Shown here piece by piece: positions 16,446-24,227 of a stretch of 47,646 bases of DNA. The notes beneath the pieces were generated by a model. The model saw only the letters and a list, made by a program, of their open reading frames with translations. It did no database searches and was not told where the DNA came from. Source of the stretch: Streptoalloteichus tenebrarius (GTDB lineage Bacteria > Actinomycetota > Actinomycetes > Mycobacteriales > Pseudonocardiaceae). The DNA lies in the NCBI RefSeq assembly GCF_024171885.1, contig NZ_JAMTCP010000048.1:1-47646 (forward strand), in the 5' to 3' direction. A program made the translations under genes and the position numbers. How positions within the stretch are numbered: the stretch's first letter is position 1; each line of letters starts with the position of its first letter.

Positions 16446-17141
16446 ATGCAGGGGTTGCACGGCCGGGTGCTGGACGCCCTCGGTCCCGCCATCGCCGGTG
16501 GCGCCCACCCGGCGGGCTCGGTGCTGCGGATCGAGGAGCTGGAGGAGCGGTTCGCCTGCTCCCGCACGGTCATCCGGGAGGCGGTCCGCGTCCTGGAGTC
16601 GATGAACCTGGTGAGCAGCCGCCGCCGGGTCGGGCTCACCGTGCGGCCCCGCGAGGAGTGGAACCTCTACGACCCGCTCGTGATCCGCTGGCGGCTCGCC
16701 GGCGCCGACCGCGCGCACCAGCTCCGCTCCCTGAGCGAGCTGCGCTCGGCCGTCGAGCCGGTCGCCGCCGGGTACGCGGCGCGCCGGGCGACCGCCGAGC
16801 AGTGTGGCGAGCTGGTGGGGTTGGCCATCAAGCTCGCGGCGACGGCCAGGGCCAGGGACCTGCGGGCGTTCCTGGAGCACGACATCGCCTTCCATCGGCT
16901 GGTGCTCCACGCGTCCGGCAACGAGATGTTCGGGCGCTTCCACGACGTGGTGGGCGAGGTGCTCACCGGCCGGACCGAGCACCACCTCATGCCGGCCGAG
17001 CCGCACCCCACGGCCGTGCGGCTGCACGCCGACGTCGCGCAGGCCATCCAGTGCGGCGACGCGGAGCGCGCCGAGGCCGCGATGCGGGAGATCGTCGTCC
17101 AGGCCATGGCCGAGATGACCCCGGTCTTCGACGACGCCTGA
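16446..17141 (+). CDS. GntR-family regulator, FadR/FCD subfamily
   Basis: A 231-residue repressor. It has an N-terminal winged helix (GSVLRIEELEERFACSRTVIREAVRVLESM, about residues 24-53). A helical FCD ligand domain follows, with the metal-site residues spread over LRSAVEPVAAGYA, FLEHDIAFHRLVLHASGN and a later H-ADV. Position and family predict control of gntK-gntP in response to gluconate. It has a GGAGGAG site eight bases before ATG 16446. Confidence 0.93.
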   Translation: MQGLHGRVLDALGPAIAGGAHPAGSVLRIEELEERFACSRTVIREAVRVLESMNLVSSRRRVGLTVRPREEWNLYDPLVIRWRLAGADRAHQLRSLSELRSAVEPVAAGYAARRATAEQCGELVGLAIKLAATARARDLRAFLEHDIAFHRLVLHASGNEMFGRFHDVVGEVLTGRTEHHLMPAEPHPTAVRLHADVAQAIQCGDAERAEAAMREIVVQAMAEMTPVFDDA

Positions 17142-17212
17142 ACACCACCTCACGCCGCTCCACGGCCCTGCCCGGCGTCGGTCACCGTCTTCCCGGCCTT
17201 CCGGCCGATGCG

Positions 17213-17368
17213 TCAGGCCTGCGGCTGGCCCTGCCGCCTCGCGTAGGTCAGGTGCACCACGCCGCTGGTGAACACCTGGGTGTCGACGAGGTCGAACCGG
17301 TGCGGCTCGAACCCGCGCCCGCCGAACATCGGAATCCCCGACCCGATCACAACCGGGTGCTGAACGTC
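17213..17368 (-). pseudogene. 3' remnant of a RibD-C/dihydrofolate-reductase-like gene
   Basis: The last 51 codons of a reductase of the actinobacterial dihydrofolate-reductase-like (RibD C-terminal) family are intact in one frame. They include HPVVIGSGIPMFGG, HRFDLVDTQVFTSGVVHLTY and a natural stop. The upstream part is missing: the frame is cut exactly at the stop codon of the TPR gene (17369-17371), and the start and NADPH-binding region are absent. This reads as an insertion or replacement boundary of the 17369-21573 island. Confidence 0.7.
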
Positions 17369-19777
17369 CTATGAGACACGCTGCCGAGCTTCCGCTCGCA
17401 GCTTGCGCGCTCGTCGTCCCCACCAGACAGCGGACGCGACACGGCCTTCTCTGAAGAGTACGTCGGCAAGGTTCATCGCCGCCTCGGTGTCACCACCTTC
17501 TGCGGCCCGCCGATACCACCGCAAAGCTCCTTCCACCTCACCTCGATTCGCAAAGATCGCTCCCAGGTTGTAGGCGGCGTCAAGGTTCCCGGCGTCGGCC
17601 GCAACAGTCAGAGGCTCGATCGCCTCATCCACTCGCCCGAGCTCTTCGAGCACTTCGCCCAGGATGGCGGCCGCGTCCCGGTCTCCCAGGGCCATCGCTC
17701 GCCTGAGCCAGGCCAAGGACTCCTCAGAACGACCTGATCGGTACAGAATCGCGGCCAGCACCTTGGCCGAGTCGACATGCCCGCACTCCGCGGCGCGTCG
17801 ATACCACTCTTCGGCTTCCTCATCCCGGCCGGCCGTGCGGAACACGTTGCCGAGACTCCCTCCGGCGCGCGCCAAGCCGGCTTCGAAAGCACGGCGGAAC
17901 CAAACCTCGGCTCCCGCGCTGTCACCCTTCTCGAGACAGAGGGCCCCCCGGTTGAACGCCCCCTCCGGCAAGCCTCGCTCGAATGCCACCTCGTACCAGT
18001 ACTCCGCCTGCTCCAGTCGACCGGCGTCGTGGTGGAAGCGCCCGATGTTGAACGTCGCGTACTGATCACCAGAACGCTCCGCGAGCTGGAACCAGGGCTG
18101 CGCCTCATCCACCCTTCCGCTTTCGCACATCACTCGACCGAGATTCGTGGCGGACCGGTGGTCGCCACTCTGCGCGCCACGGCGGTACCAAACCTCAGCC
18201 TCGTCGGAGAATCCCTGTTCTTCCAGTTGCGCCCCGACCAGGAAAAATGCCGGAGGATACCCGGACTCCGCCGCGTTTTTACTCCACCTCAACGCTTCGG
18301 CGTGATCACCGTCGTCGTTCAACATCACGCTGAGGTTGTACGCGGCCTTTGGTTCACCCTGCTCAGCTCCCCGCCGAAAATAGACCCGAGCCTCGTCTCG
18401 ACGGTCGTTCTCCATGCAGAGGACGCCCATGTTGTACGCCGCCAACGCGGAGGCAGGTCCGGCGTCTGCCGCCGCCACACGACTCCATACCCTCTCCGCA
18501 ATCTCGAACGACGTCGCCGTGCCCGCCTCCGCCGCGTAGACCGCGATGCTCATGAGTTCGTCTCGCGGCGCCTCCTCGAGAACTCGCCGCCACACGTGGT
18601 CCGGCACGGGAGGACAGGGCGAGAGGCGGCCCATTCCGTCGACCAGGTAGTCGAACACCCCCCAGTGTCTCGCTTTGACCGGAAGCAAGGGGCTCGTGAC
18701 GCCGAAACGCTTTCGACTCGCCCAGGCGAAGGCATCCGTGAGAGGCTCGGGACGAAGCAGATACCCGCCTTGTTCCTCCAGGTAGTGCTCGTGGAGGTCA
18801 ACGATCAGCTCTTCGGCGTACGGCCCCGGTAATCCAGTTCTCGCCAGGTCGACCGCGGCCGCCACCAGGGCGGCGCCTCTGGGTTGTCCGTCGATGTCCA
18901 TCGAGCGTCGCCATTCCGACCAGATCGCGGGCCCGGCGGCGAGGTACTCGGCGACACCGTAGGGACCGTGGCGGCCGACCGCGTCCGCGATCCTGTCGTC
19001 ATCACACATCCGCGCGCGCTCGATCTCGCTCTCGCTCCAGATCCGTGGAACCTCGATCGGCTCGGCCATCTCGAGCACGCGCTCACTGATGCGTAGCGCC
19101 TTGATCGCACCGAGTGCCGTGCTCGCGTCATCGCGTTCTCGGGCCGCCGCGTTGAAGATCTCGAACGAACGGACACTCATGGTGGCGATGATCGGAACAC
19201 GGAGTCGCATGTACTGGGCGAGAGTGCGCTGGTCAAGCGCATTCGGCCCAAGAAAGTCCTCGAGATCGTCGAGCCAGAGAACGCATCGCACGCGCTTCTT
19301 GGTGATTGTCCGAAGAACGATGGGCAGTTCAGCTCCGACCGAGGGCGCGACGACGCGGTGGTCCGGAAGCACCGAACGCACGGCTTCGAACGCCGCCCTC
19401 GTCTTTCCCGCGGCCGAGTGCCCGAGCACGAGAACAAAACCGCCGTTTTCGGCCGCGGCACCCACTCTGGCCCGCAGGCGGGCATCGATGTCCCGTTCCA
19501 CGTAAGGCGGAACCCTTTCACCACCTGCGGACGAACGCGCGGGGTGCGTGCCAGCTTCCAGCGGGTCCCAGATACGCGCGTATGGCCAGAGATCCGGGTC
19601 CTCGAGGTGGGCGATCCCCGCTGACGGCACGGCGAGACTGACGACATCAGCACGCCCGATCTGCAGGACACTGCCGTGGACTGTGCTCTCCGAGGTCGAG
19701 TTGGTCGTCGAACTCCGGCCACTGTGCTCGCCAGGCTCGTCGTGATCCCCTCCACCCACCATCACGGTGGATACCAT
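17369..19777 (-). CDS. P-loop NTPase with SEL1/TPR repeats (STAND-like)
   Basis: An 802-residue protein. Residues about 33-50 (VHGSVLQIGRADVVSL) resemble the short beta-strand tag found before effector or NTPase domains in actinobacterial conflict proteins. A predicted NTPase follows, with Walker A GHSAAGKT (119-126) and Walker B CVLWLDDLEDF (about 165-175). A helical region spans to about 440. About nine or ten SEL1-like TPR repeats (YNLGAIFANRGEVEGALRWYRRAAEGG type) fill about 445-790. The layout is that of a sensor/switch ATPase whose repeats bind a trigger. Codon use and GC are visibly less extreme than in neighbours, which suggests transfer. It is divergent from the unknown gene at 19837, with 59 bp between starts. 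ATG 19762 is an alternative start. A defence or signalling role is inference. Confidence 0.85.
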   Translation of the reverse strand: MVSTVMVGGGDHDEPGEHSGRSSTTNSTSESTVHGSVLQIGRADVVSLAVPSAGIAHLEDPDLWPYARIWDPLEAGTHPARSSAGGERVPPYVERDIDARLRARVGAAAENGGFVLVLGHSAAGKTRAAFEAVRSVLPDHRVVAPSVGAELPIVLRTITKKRVRCVLWLDDLEDFLGPNALDQRTLAQYMRLRVPIIATMSVRSFEIFNAAARERDDASTALGAIKALRISERVLEMAEPIEVPRIWSESEIERARMCDDDRIADAVGRHGPYGVAEYLAAGPAIWSEWRRSMDIDGQPRGAALVAAAVDLARTGLPGPYAEELIVDLHEHYLEEQGGYLLRPEPLTDAFAWASRKRFGVTSPLLPVKARHWGVFDYLVDGMGRLSPCPPVPDHVWRRVLEEAPRDELMSIAVYAAEAGTATSFEIAERVWSRVAAADAGPASALAAYNMGVLCMENDRRDEARVYFRRGAEQGEPKAAYNLSVMLNDDGDHAEALRWSKNAAESGYPPAFFLVGAQLEEQGFSDEAEVWYRRGAQSGDHRSATNLGRVMCESGRVDEAQPWFQLAERSGDQYATFNIGRFHHDAGRLEQAEYWYEVAFERGLPEGAFNRGALCLEKGDSAGAEVWFRRAFEAGLARAGGSLGNVFRTAGRDEEAEEWYRRAAECGHVDSAKVLAAILYRSGRSEESLAWLRRAMALGDRDAAAILGEVLEELGRVDEAIEPLTVAADAGNLDAAYNLGAIFANRGEVEGALRWYRRAAEGGDTEAAMNLADVLFREGRVASAVWWGRRARKLRAEARQRVS

Positions 19778-19836
19778 AGCCTGCGCGGAGCGGTGGACAC
19801 ACCCTCATCGGCATCTCCTGAGAAAGGGTATCAACC
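19778..19836. promoter_or_regulatory. 59-bp divergent promoter region of the island pair
   Basis: Only 59 bases separate the two start codons, so both promoters must overlap here or extend into the genes. GAGAAAGGG upstream of GTG 19837 can act as its ribosome site. No clear operator is seen. Confidence 0.4.
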
Positions 19837-21573
19837 GTGACCAAAGGCGGACGCGACAAGCGGTCCAAACCGAAGAAGAAACGAGCGAGACGTCGAGGAG
19901 ACTCGGCGTCGAATGAATCGTTCGATGGTCAGCTCGCCGCTGAACGCGCGCTGCGCGGACTGCTCGCGACCAATCCCCCTGGACGACTGACCCTGGCCGG
20001 GGCCTACGCCGCGGGCTACGTGGCAATCGGCCTGGCACAGGTAGAAGGGGACTGCCCCGAGTGGTTCCACAGGACGGACCCACTGGACTTGTTACTGCTG
20101 GGAATGACCTTTCCTCAGACCTTCCGCGACGAGTACGAGTTCGGGAACTGCCGAGCCGCGTGGACCGATCTGCTGCGCCAAACTCCCCATTGGAAGGACG
20201 TCGAGCGCTTCGTGAGCGAAGCCGTCCAGCTCAGCAAGGAGCGCGATCTTCCGATCGACAGCCCGAAGGCGCTTCTACTCCTGGCCGGACGACTGGAAGC
20301 CGCGGGACTCGACCAACACGATCTCCCGAGATCGCTCCATCCTGCGACAGCCTTCTCCGAGCCTCGATTCATCTGTGGCCCGCGTCAGGACTTCACGCCG
20401 CCATCACCATCCACGGAAGCGCTTCGACGGGCGGAACAGTTCTTCGCTGACCTCAAAACCGGACTGGCCGAAGGGAGAACGTGTGCCGACGGACTCAGTA
20501 ACGGCCTGTTCCTGCTCGAGCACTTCGGTCTCCCCGTTCACACCGACTCGGCAGCGCTCTTGGTCGCGCTCTATGTGGGACTGGTCGCGTCGGACGACGA
20601 ACCTCCCGATGAACTATATGACCGCGCGACCGCATGGGCGCTGGGCCTTCGCGAAGACTCACCTATTGCACAGGTCACTGACACCATCATGATCTCCGCA
20701 GTACAGGAGCTGTCGCCCCGCGCGACGGTCAGTCGGTTGTTCATGATTCCGGATTTCACCCGCCCCGTGAACGAGGGCGACCGACGATGGCACAGTGCTC
20801 CCGGAACTGGTTTCACACCCCTCGCCTTCGAGTTCGGACACCGCGAGGTGCGCACCCGCTCAGGTCGAACGATCAAAATGGACGCGGTCACCGCGGCGAG
20901 CCTGAGAAGCGGATACGACAAGTTCGAAGAAGAATTCGGTCGTCCGCCGGGTCCCGGCGAGTTTTTTGAGGGCGCCGACCTGGAGACAGCGCTAATAAAG
21001 ATGAAAGATGTTTTGGAGGCCATCGGCATCCATCCAGCATGGGTCCACGCGTTCTTCAAGAAGAAGTTGCCACTTCCGAACATTGACGGTTCCGCCATGT
21101 CCACAAAAGACCATCGGCAGTGGGAGAAGGCCGTTGCTAACTATCTTCGGCGACATCCCGAAGAAGAGCCACCCGATCACGAACACGAGATCAGCAAACT
21201 GCGCCGGGCGGCCACCATAATGACAATTTGGCAAGCGATCACGGACCCCAACGTCGCCAGGGCGTTGATTGCTACGTTCGACAGCGATCCCAGTTCCGAC
21301 AGCAGCCCGTCAACTAAGGCCGTCGCAGAACTCGCCAGAGGTTGGAGTGCCGACCTCCTCCGAAGTTTCAAGAGTGTTCCTGCCATGCGGGAGAGGGCAC
21401 TCGACCTGGCTCGTCACTGGGGTGGCGAACACCTGGAGGAACGGATTAGTGCCTGCGCCGAGGTGAGAAAGAAGCAAGCCCAGTCCATTGACCCAGCAGT
21501 GCTGTTCGTCTTGGCGTCAGCGGCTGTCGCGATGCAAGCAGTAGACCTCCACAGATCTGATGAGCGAGTCTGA
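19837..21573 (+). CDS. protein of unknown family, partner of the TPR NTPase
   Basis: A 578-residue protein I do not recognise. A strongly basic N-terminal tail (GGRDKRSKPKKKRARRRG, residues 4-21) could bind nucleic acid or anchor to a partner. The body is largely helical, with no signal peptide, membrane segment, P-loop or obvious nuclease motif. Distinct parts are an N-terminal helical region (40-190), a middle with FTPLAFEFGHREVRTRSG (about 330), and a segment EEFGRPPGPGEFFEGADLE (about 370) followed by KKKLPLPNIDG. GC is clearly lower than the genome norm, with AT-ending codons such as ATA and TTT, which marks it as foreign. The GTG start follows GAGAAAGGG. It is divergent from the TPR NTPase and probably works with it. 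Confidence 0.8.
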   Translation: MTKGGRDKRSKPKKKRARRRGDSASNESFDGQLAAERALRGLLATNPPGRLTLAGAYAAGYVAIGLAQVEGDCPEWFHRTDPLDLLLLGMTFPQTFRDEYEFGNCRAAWTDLLRQTPHWKDVERFVSEAVQLSKERDLPIDSPKALLLLAGRLEAAGLDQHDLPRSLHPATAFSEPRFICGPRQDFTPPSPSTEALRRAEQFFADLKTGLAEGRTCADGLSNGLFLLEHFGLPVHTDSAALLVALYVGLVASDDEPPDELYDRATAWALGLREDSPIAQVTDTIMISAVQELSPRATVSRLFMIPDFTRPVNEGDRRWHSAPGTGFTPLAFEFGHREVRTRSGRTIKMDAVTAASLRSGYDKFEEEFGRPPGPGEFFEGADLETALIKMKDVLEAIGIHPAWVHAFFKKKLPLPNIDGSAMSTKDHRQWEKAVANYLRRHPEEEPPDHEHEISKLRRAATIMTIWQAITDPNVARALIATFDSDPSSDSSPSTKAVAELARGWSADLLRSFKSVPAMRERALDLARHWGGEHLEERISACAEVRKKQAQSIDPAVLFVLASAAVAMQAVDLHRSDERV

Positions 21574-21855
21574 GCGCGGCCACCCGTGCCACCAAGCCCG
21601 CCATCGCCAAACCCGCCGGAACCGTCCGCGATGGGCACAGCAAGCGCCTACTGCGGCGTCAACGCATGCCGCGGTCCTGCCGCGGCGACCCTGTCGATTC
21701 GACGACCGCACTGCGCAGGCCAAGACTCTCCGGAGGGCGCGGTAACCGTCCTGACTCGACTGCACCATCGCGTTCACGGCGACCGACGATGGCGACGAAA
21801 GAGACAAGATGGAGGGAGACTCCTGTCCGAACCAGGGGTTCTCCCATGCGACTCG
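21574..21855. other. 282-bp gap between the island gene and the tRNA
   Basis: I see no gene. Open frames here that run into the tRNA encode strings such as GPVGVEPTLSRT, a known by-product of reading through tRNA genes. No integrase remnant or direct repeat of the tRNA 3' end is visible. Confidence 0.5.
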
Positions 21856-21932
21856 TGGTGGGGCCAGTGGGAGTCGAACCCACACTGTCACGGACCTAAA
21901 CCGTGTGCCTCTGCCGGTTGGGCTATGGCCCC
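21856..21932 (-). tRNA. tRNA with UAG anticodon (predicted Leu) but class I shape
   Basis: The minus strand folds into a full cloverleaf. The acceptor is GGGGCCA/TGGCCCC, the D arm GCC/GGC with GG in the loop. The anticodon stem CACGG/CCGTG encloses loop TTTAGGT (anticodon TAG). The variable loop ACAGT has five bases, and the T arm GTGGG-TTCGACT-CCCAC is complete. Discriminator A and an encoded CCA follow. The anticodon reads CUA (Leu), and A73 suits leucine, but normal tRNA-Leu has a long variable arm, which is missing. Charging identity is therefore uncertain. Confidence 0.85.
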
Positions 21933-21958
21933 ATCCCGGGGTCCCCGGGATGGGGCCA
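21926..21958. repeat. 33-base perfect inverted repeat overlapping the tRNA 5' end
   Basis: TGGCCCCATCCCGGGG (21926-21941) is mirrored exactly by 21943-21958 around one central base. Seven of its bases are the tRNA 5' acceptor strand. The leader therefore carries a mimic of the tRNA 3' acceptor strand and can pair with the mature 5' end. Confidence 0.8.
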
Positions 21959-22078
21959 GCGTAGAACGGGGCGGTCCCGGAGCGGAGCGGGGGCCGGTAT
22001 CGGGGCACGGGCCACCGGCCGGGAAGAGCGGTCAACTACCGTTGTCGCGGCAGGACCCGGCAGGTGCGAGGAGGACAC

Positions 22079-22300
22079 GTGGCGCGCGACCCCGAGACCA
22101 TCCAGCGGGAGATCGAGCAGGCCCGCGACGCGCTCGCGGTGACGCTGGACGAGCTGGGCAGGAGGGCGAACCCGCAGCGCTTCGTGGACACCGCGAAGTC
22201 GACGGTGCGGGCCCGGCTGGAGGACCCGAGGATCAAGTACGCGCTCTACGCCGTGGGCGGCCTGGTGGCGCTGGCGCTGCTGCGCCGCATGTTCCGCTGA
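22079..22300 (+). CDS. DUF3618-family small membrane protein
   Basis: A 73-residue protein. It opens with the DUF3618 pattern ARDPETIQREIEQARDALAVTLDEL, an amphipathic helical region. It ends with one hydrophobic segment (YALYAVGGLVALALL) and a basic tail. Members are common in actinomycetes, often near a Bcp peroxiredoxin; the Bcp gene here lies 20 kb away. The GTG at 22079 is chosen over an upstream ATG (22064) because AGGAGG lies just before it. A terminator follows at 22307. Confidence 0.88.
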   Translation: MARDPETIQREIEQARDALAVTLDELGRRANPQRFVDTAKSTVRARLEDPRIKYALYAVGGLVALALLRRMFR

Positions 22301-22306
22301 GCGGGC

Positions 22307-22329
22307 GCCCGGGGCCACCGGCCCCGGGC
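22307..22329. terminator. bidirectional terminator
   Basis: GCCCGGGGCC-ACC-GGCCCCGGGC, a perfect 10-bp stem with a 3-base loop, lies between the convergent DUF3618 and TetR genes. Confidence 0.7.
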
Positions 22330-22337
22330 GGGGAACG

Positions 22338-22952
22338 TCAGCTCAGGAGCGGGAGCAGCACCCCGCGCACGAGGTTGTCGACGAACAACTCGTCCAGCGG
22401 CTGGCCGGTGAGCATCAGGCGGCGGACCAACGCGCCCCCGGCGACCTCGACGACCATCCGCACCGGCGCGTCCGGCCGCACCTCGCCCCGCCGCCGGCCC
22501 CGGTCGAGGATGCGTTCGAGCACGGCGTCCTGCTGCGCCAGGAAGGTGCCGCGGAACGCCTCGGCCAGCTCGGGCTCGTGCGGCAGCTCGCCGACCAGCG
22601 CCTGCGCGGCCTTGCCGACCGGCCCGGTGAGGAACCGGGCGAAGCCGGTGAGGAACTCGGTGAGGTCGCCGGCGAGCGAGCCGGTGTCCGGCTCGGGCAG
22701 CCGCTGGCTGGCCAGGTGGTTGGTGGTGTCGATGACCAGGTCGAGTTTGGACTCCCACCGGCGGTAGATGGTGGCCTTGCCGGCCCTGGCCCTGGTCGCC
22801 ACCGCGTCCATGGTCAACGCCCGGTAGCCGACCTCGGCCATCACCTCCAGCGCGGCCTGGCGCAGCGCCTCGTCGCGGCTCGCGTCGCGCGGTCGGCCGC
22901 GCTGGGCGGCCCGTGGTCCGAGGGGCCCCTGTTCGGACGCGGTGGCCAACAC
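22338..22952 (-). CDS. TetR-family transcriptional regulator
   Basis: A 204-residue repressor. The N-terminal helix-turn-helix is typical (RDEALRQAALEVMAEVGYRA, then MDAVATRARAGKATIYRRWESK, about residues 20-66). The C-terminal ligand domain is the TetR_C type seen with TIYRRW regulators. The GTG at 22952 (or the TTG three bases on) is preferred because GGAGGAGG precedes it. A longer frame to 23102 would lack an SD and has an odd N-terminus. No divergent partner gene is present, so the target is unknown. Confidence 0.9.
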   Translation of the reverse strand: MLATASEQGPLGPRAAQRGRPRDASRDEALRQAALEVMAEVGYRALTMDAVATRARAGKATIYRRWESKLDLVIDTTNHLASQRLPEPDTGSLAGDLTEFLTGFARFLTGPVGKAAQALVGELPHEPELAEAFRGTFLAQQDAVLERILDRGRRRGEVRPDAPVRMVVEVAGGALVRRLMLTGQPLDELFVDNLVRGVLLPLLS

Positions 22953-23172
22953 TGCCTCCTCCTGGCCCGCCGCGCCCAGACGGCCGGCGCCGCCCGGTGC
23001 GCGATCACGCTCCTCCGGCCTGCCACATCCTAGGCGGCTCGGGGGGAACGGCAATGACCTGGACGATCGGCCCACACGTCCGTCCACTGAGGTCCGCCGC
23101 ACCGGGGCATCGGCGGCGCCTCACGTCCGGGTGGCCGGGCGGCGGGGACCAGCCCGCCGCCCGGCCACACGA

Positions 23173-23556
23173 TCAGGCGTCGGCCTTCTCCCTGGCCGCG
23201 TCGGCCTCGGGAGCGGCCTCGGTGGCGGCGTCGGCGTCGGTGGCGCCGTCGGACTCGGCGTCGGTGGCGGCCGGCGCCTCCTCGGCCTCGGCCGGCTTCT
23301 CGCCGCCCAGGGTCATCGCGGTGTGCTGGGCGTGCAGGTAGGCGGTGGTGAAGGCCAGCGCGTCGCCCGCCAGCAGGTGCACCACGGTCCGCTGGCCGGC
23401 GTCGCCCGCCAGCTCCTCGACGATCTGGTCGGCCCGGTCCCTGGCGGCGATCAGGCCGGGCGCCTGCGCCGCTCTCTCGACCTCGTCGACCCTGACCACG
23501 ATGTCCCAGTCGTCGCCGTTGGGCACGTAGTTCACCACGACCGGTGCCTTCGCCAT
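23173..23556 (-). CDS. hypothetical protein with acidic Ala/Glu tail
   Basis: A 127-residue protein. The first about 85 residues look folded (VVVNYVPNGDDWDIVVRVDEVERAAQAPGLIAARDRADQI begins the fold) and loosely recall DUF2188-type proteins, in which a W-V strand is followed by a helix. The last about 40 residues are a low-complexity Ala/Glu/Asp tail. A GGGGGAG site precedes ATG 23556. It follows the mobA-like gene's strand but lies upstream of it by 29 bp, without overlap. Function unknown. Confidence 0.65.
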   Translation of the reverse strand: MAKAPVVVNYVPNGDDWDIVVRVDEVERAAQAPGLIAARDRADQIVEELAGDAGQRTVVHLLAGDALAFTTAYLHAQHTAMTLGGEKPAEAEEAPAATDAESDGATDADAATEAAPEADAAREKADA

Positions 23557-23585
23557 GCCTGTACTCCCCCACGGGTGGTCCTGCG

Positions 23586-24227
23586 TTACCCGGGGTCACC
23601 CCGGCCGCACTCTCCCCGTGCGATCCCCCATTTGGGTGAACCCCGCCGGCTCACGTTACCCGCAGCCACGTCACCCGGCAGGTCGAAGTCCTCACCCGAG
23701 GCGACTTCGTCACACCTGACCGGTCGGACCTGGCGTTCCCGCAGGTAGTCGCGGGCTCCCACGTCTCCCCGCGCCGCCAGGGCCACGCCGGGCCAGTGGT
23801 CCCGCCCGAGGAGGACGGGGTGGCCGCGCACTCCCCCGTACGTGGCCGCGGCGAGGGCATCCGGTCGGGCGAACGCCGCCACCCGGCGCACCGCCTCGGC
23901 CGTGACCCCCGGCATGTCGACCGGCAGCACGACCACCGCCCGCGCGTCCCCGTCCGCGAGCGCGGCGAGACCCGCCCGGAGGGAGGAGCCCATGCCGGTG
24001 GGCCAGTCGGGGTTGTCGACCAGGACCGCGTCACCCAGCCGCGCGAGCCGCCGGACCTCGGCGGCGGCCGCGCCGAGCACGACGACCACCGGGGCGCAGC
24101 CGCCGGAGCGCAGGACGTTGACCGCCCGCTCGACCAGCAACCGGCCGTCGCACTCGACCAGCGCCTTGGGCATCCCGAAACGGCGGCCCGCGCCGGCCGC
24201 CAACAGCAGGCCGGCGACCCCGCTCAC
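23586..24227 (-). CDS. MocA/MobA-like nucleotidyltransferase
   Basis: A 213-residue NTP transferase. It has the N-terminal GLLLAAGAGRRFGMPKALVE (residues 4-23), with the nucleotide-binding loop and Lys. LVDNPDWPTGMGSSLRAGL, VVVLPVDMPGVTAEAV and GHPVLLGRDHW follow. This is the MocA (molybdopterin cytidylyltransferase)/CoxI-linked type, expected to attach CMP to molybdopterin for the xanthine dehydrogenase encoded upstream in the same run. It overlaps the xdhC stop in a GTGA junction. The last about 25 residues are unusual and may be a loose C-terminal extension. Confidence 0.87.
   Translation of the reverse strand: MSGVAGLLLAAGAGRRFGMPKALVECDGRLLVERAVNVLRSGGCAPVVVVLGAAAAEVRRLARLGDAVLVDNPDWPTGMGSSLRAGLAALADGDARAVVVLPVDMPGVTAEAVRRVAAFARPDALAAATYGGVRGHPVLLGRDHWPGVALAARGDVGARDYLRERQVRPVRCDEVASGEDFDLPGDVAAGNVSRRGSPKWGIARGECGRGDPG

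Noticed and set aside
21856-21958. Integrase attachment site at the tRNA
   Set aside because: No integrase gene and no second copy of the tRNA 3' end was found in the window, so a tRNA att site is unsupported.
21586-22767. Plus-strand open frames running through the tRNA
   Set aside because: They encode GPVGVEPT/WGQWESNPH-type strings known to arise from reading tRNA genes as protein.
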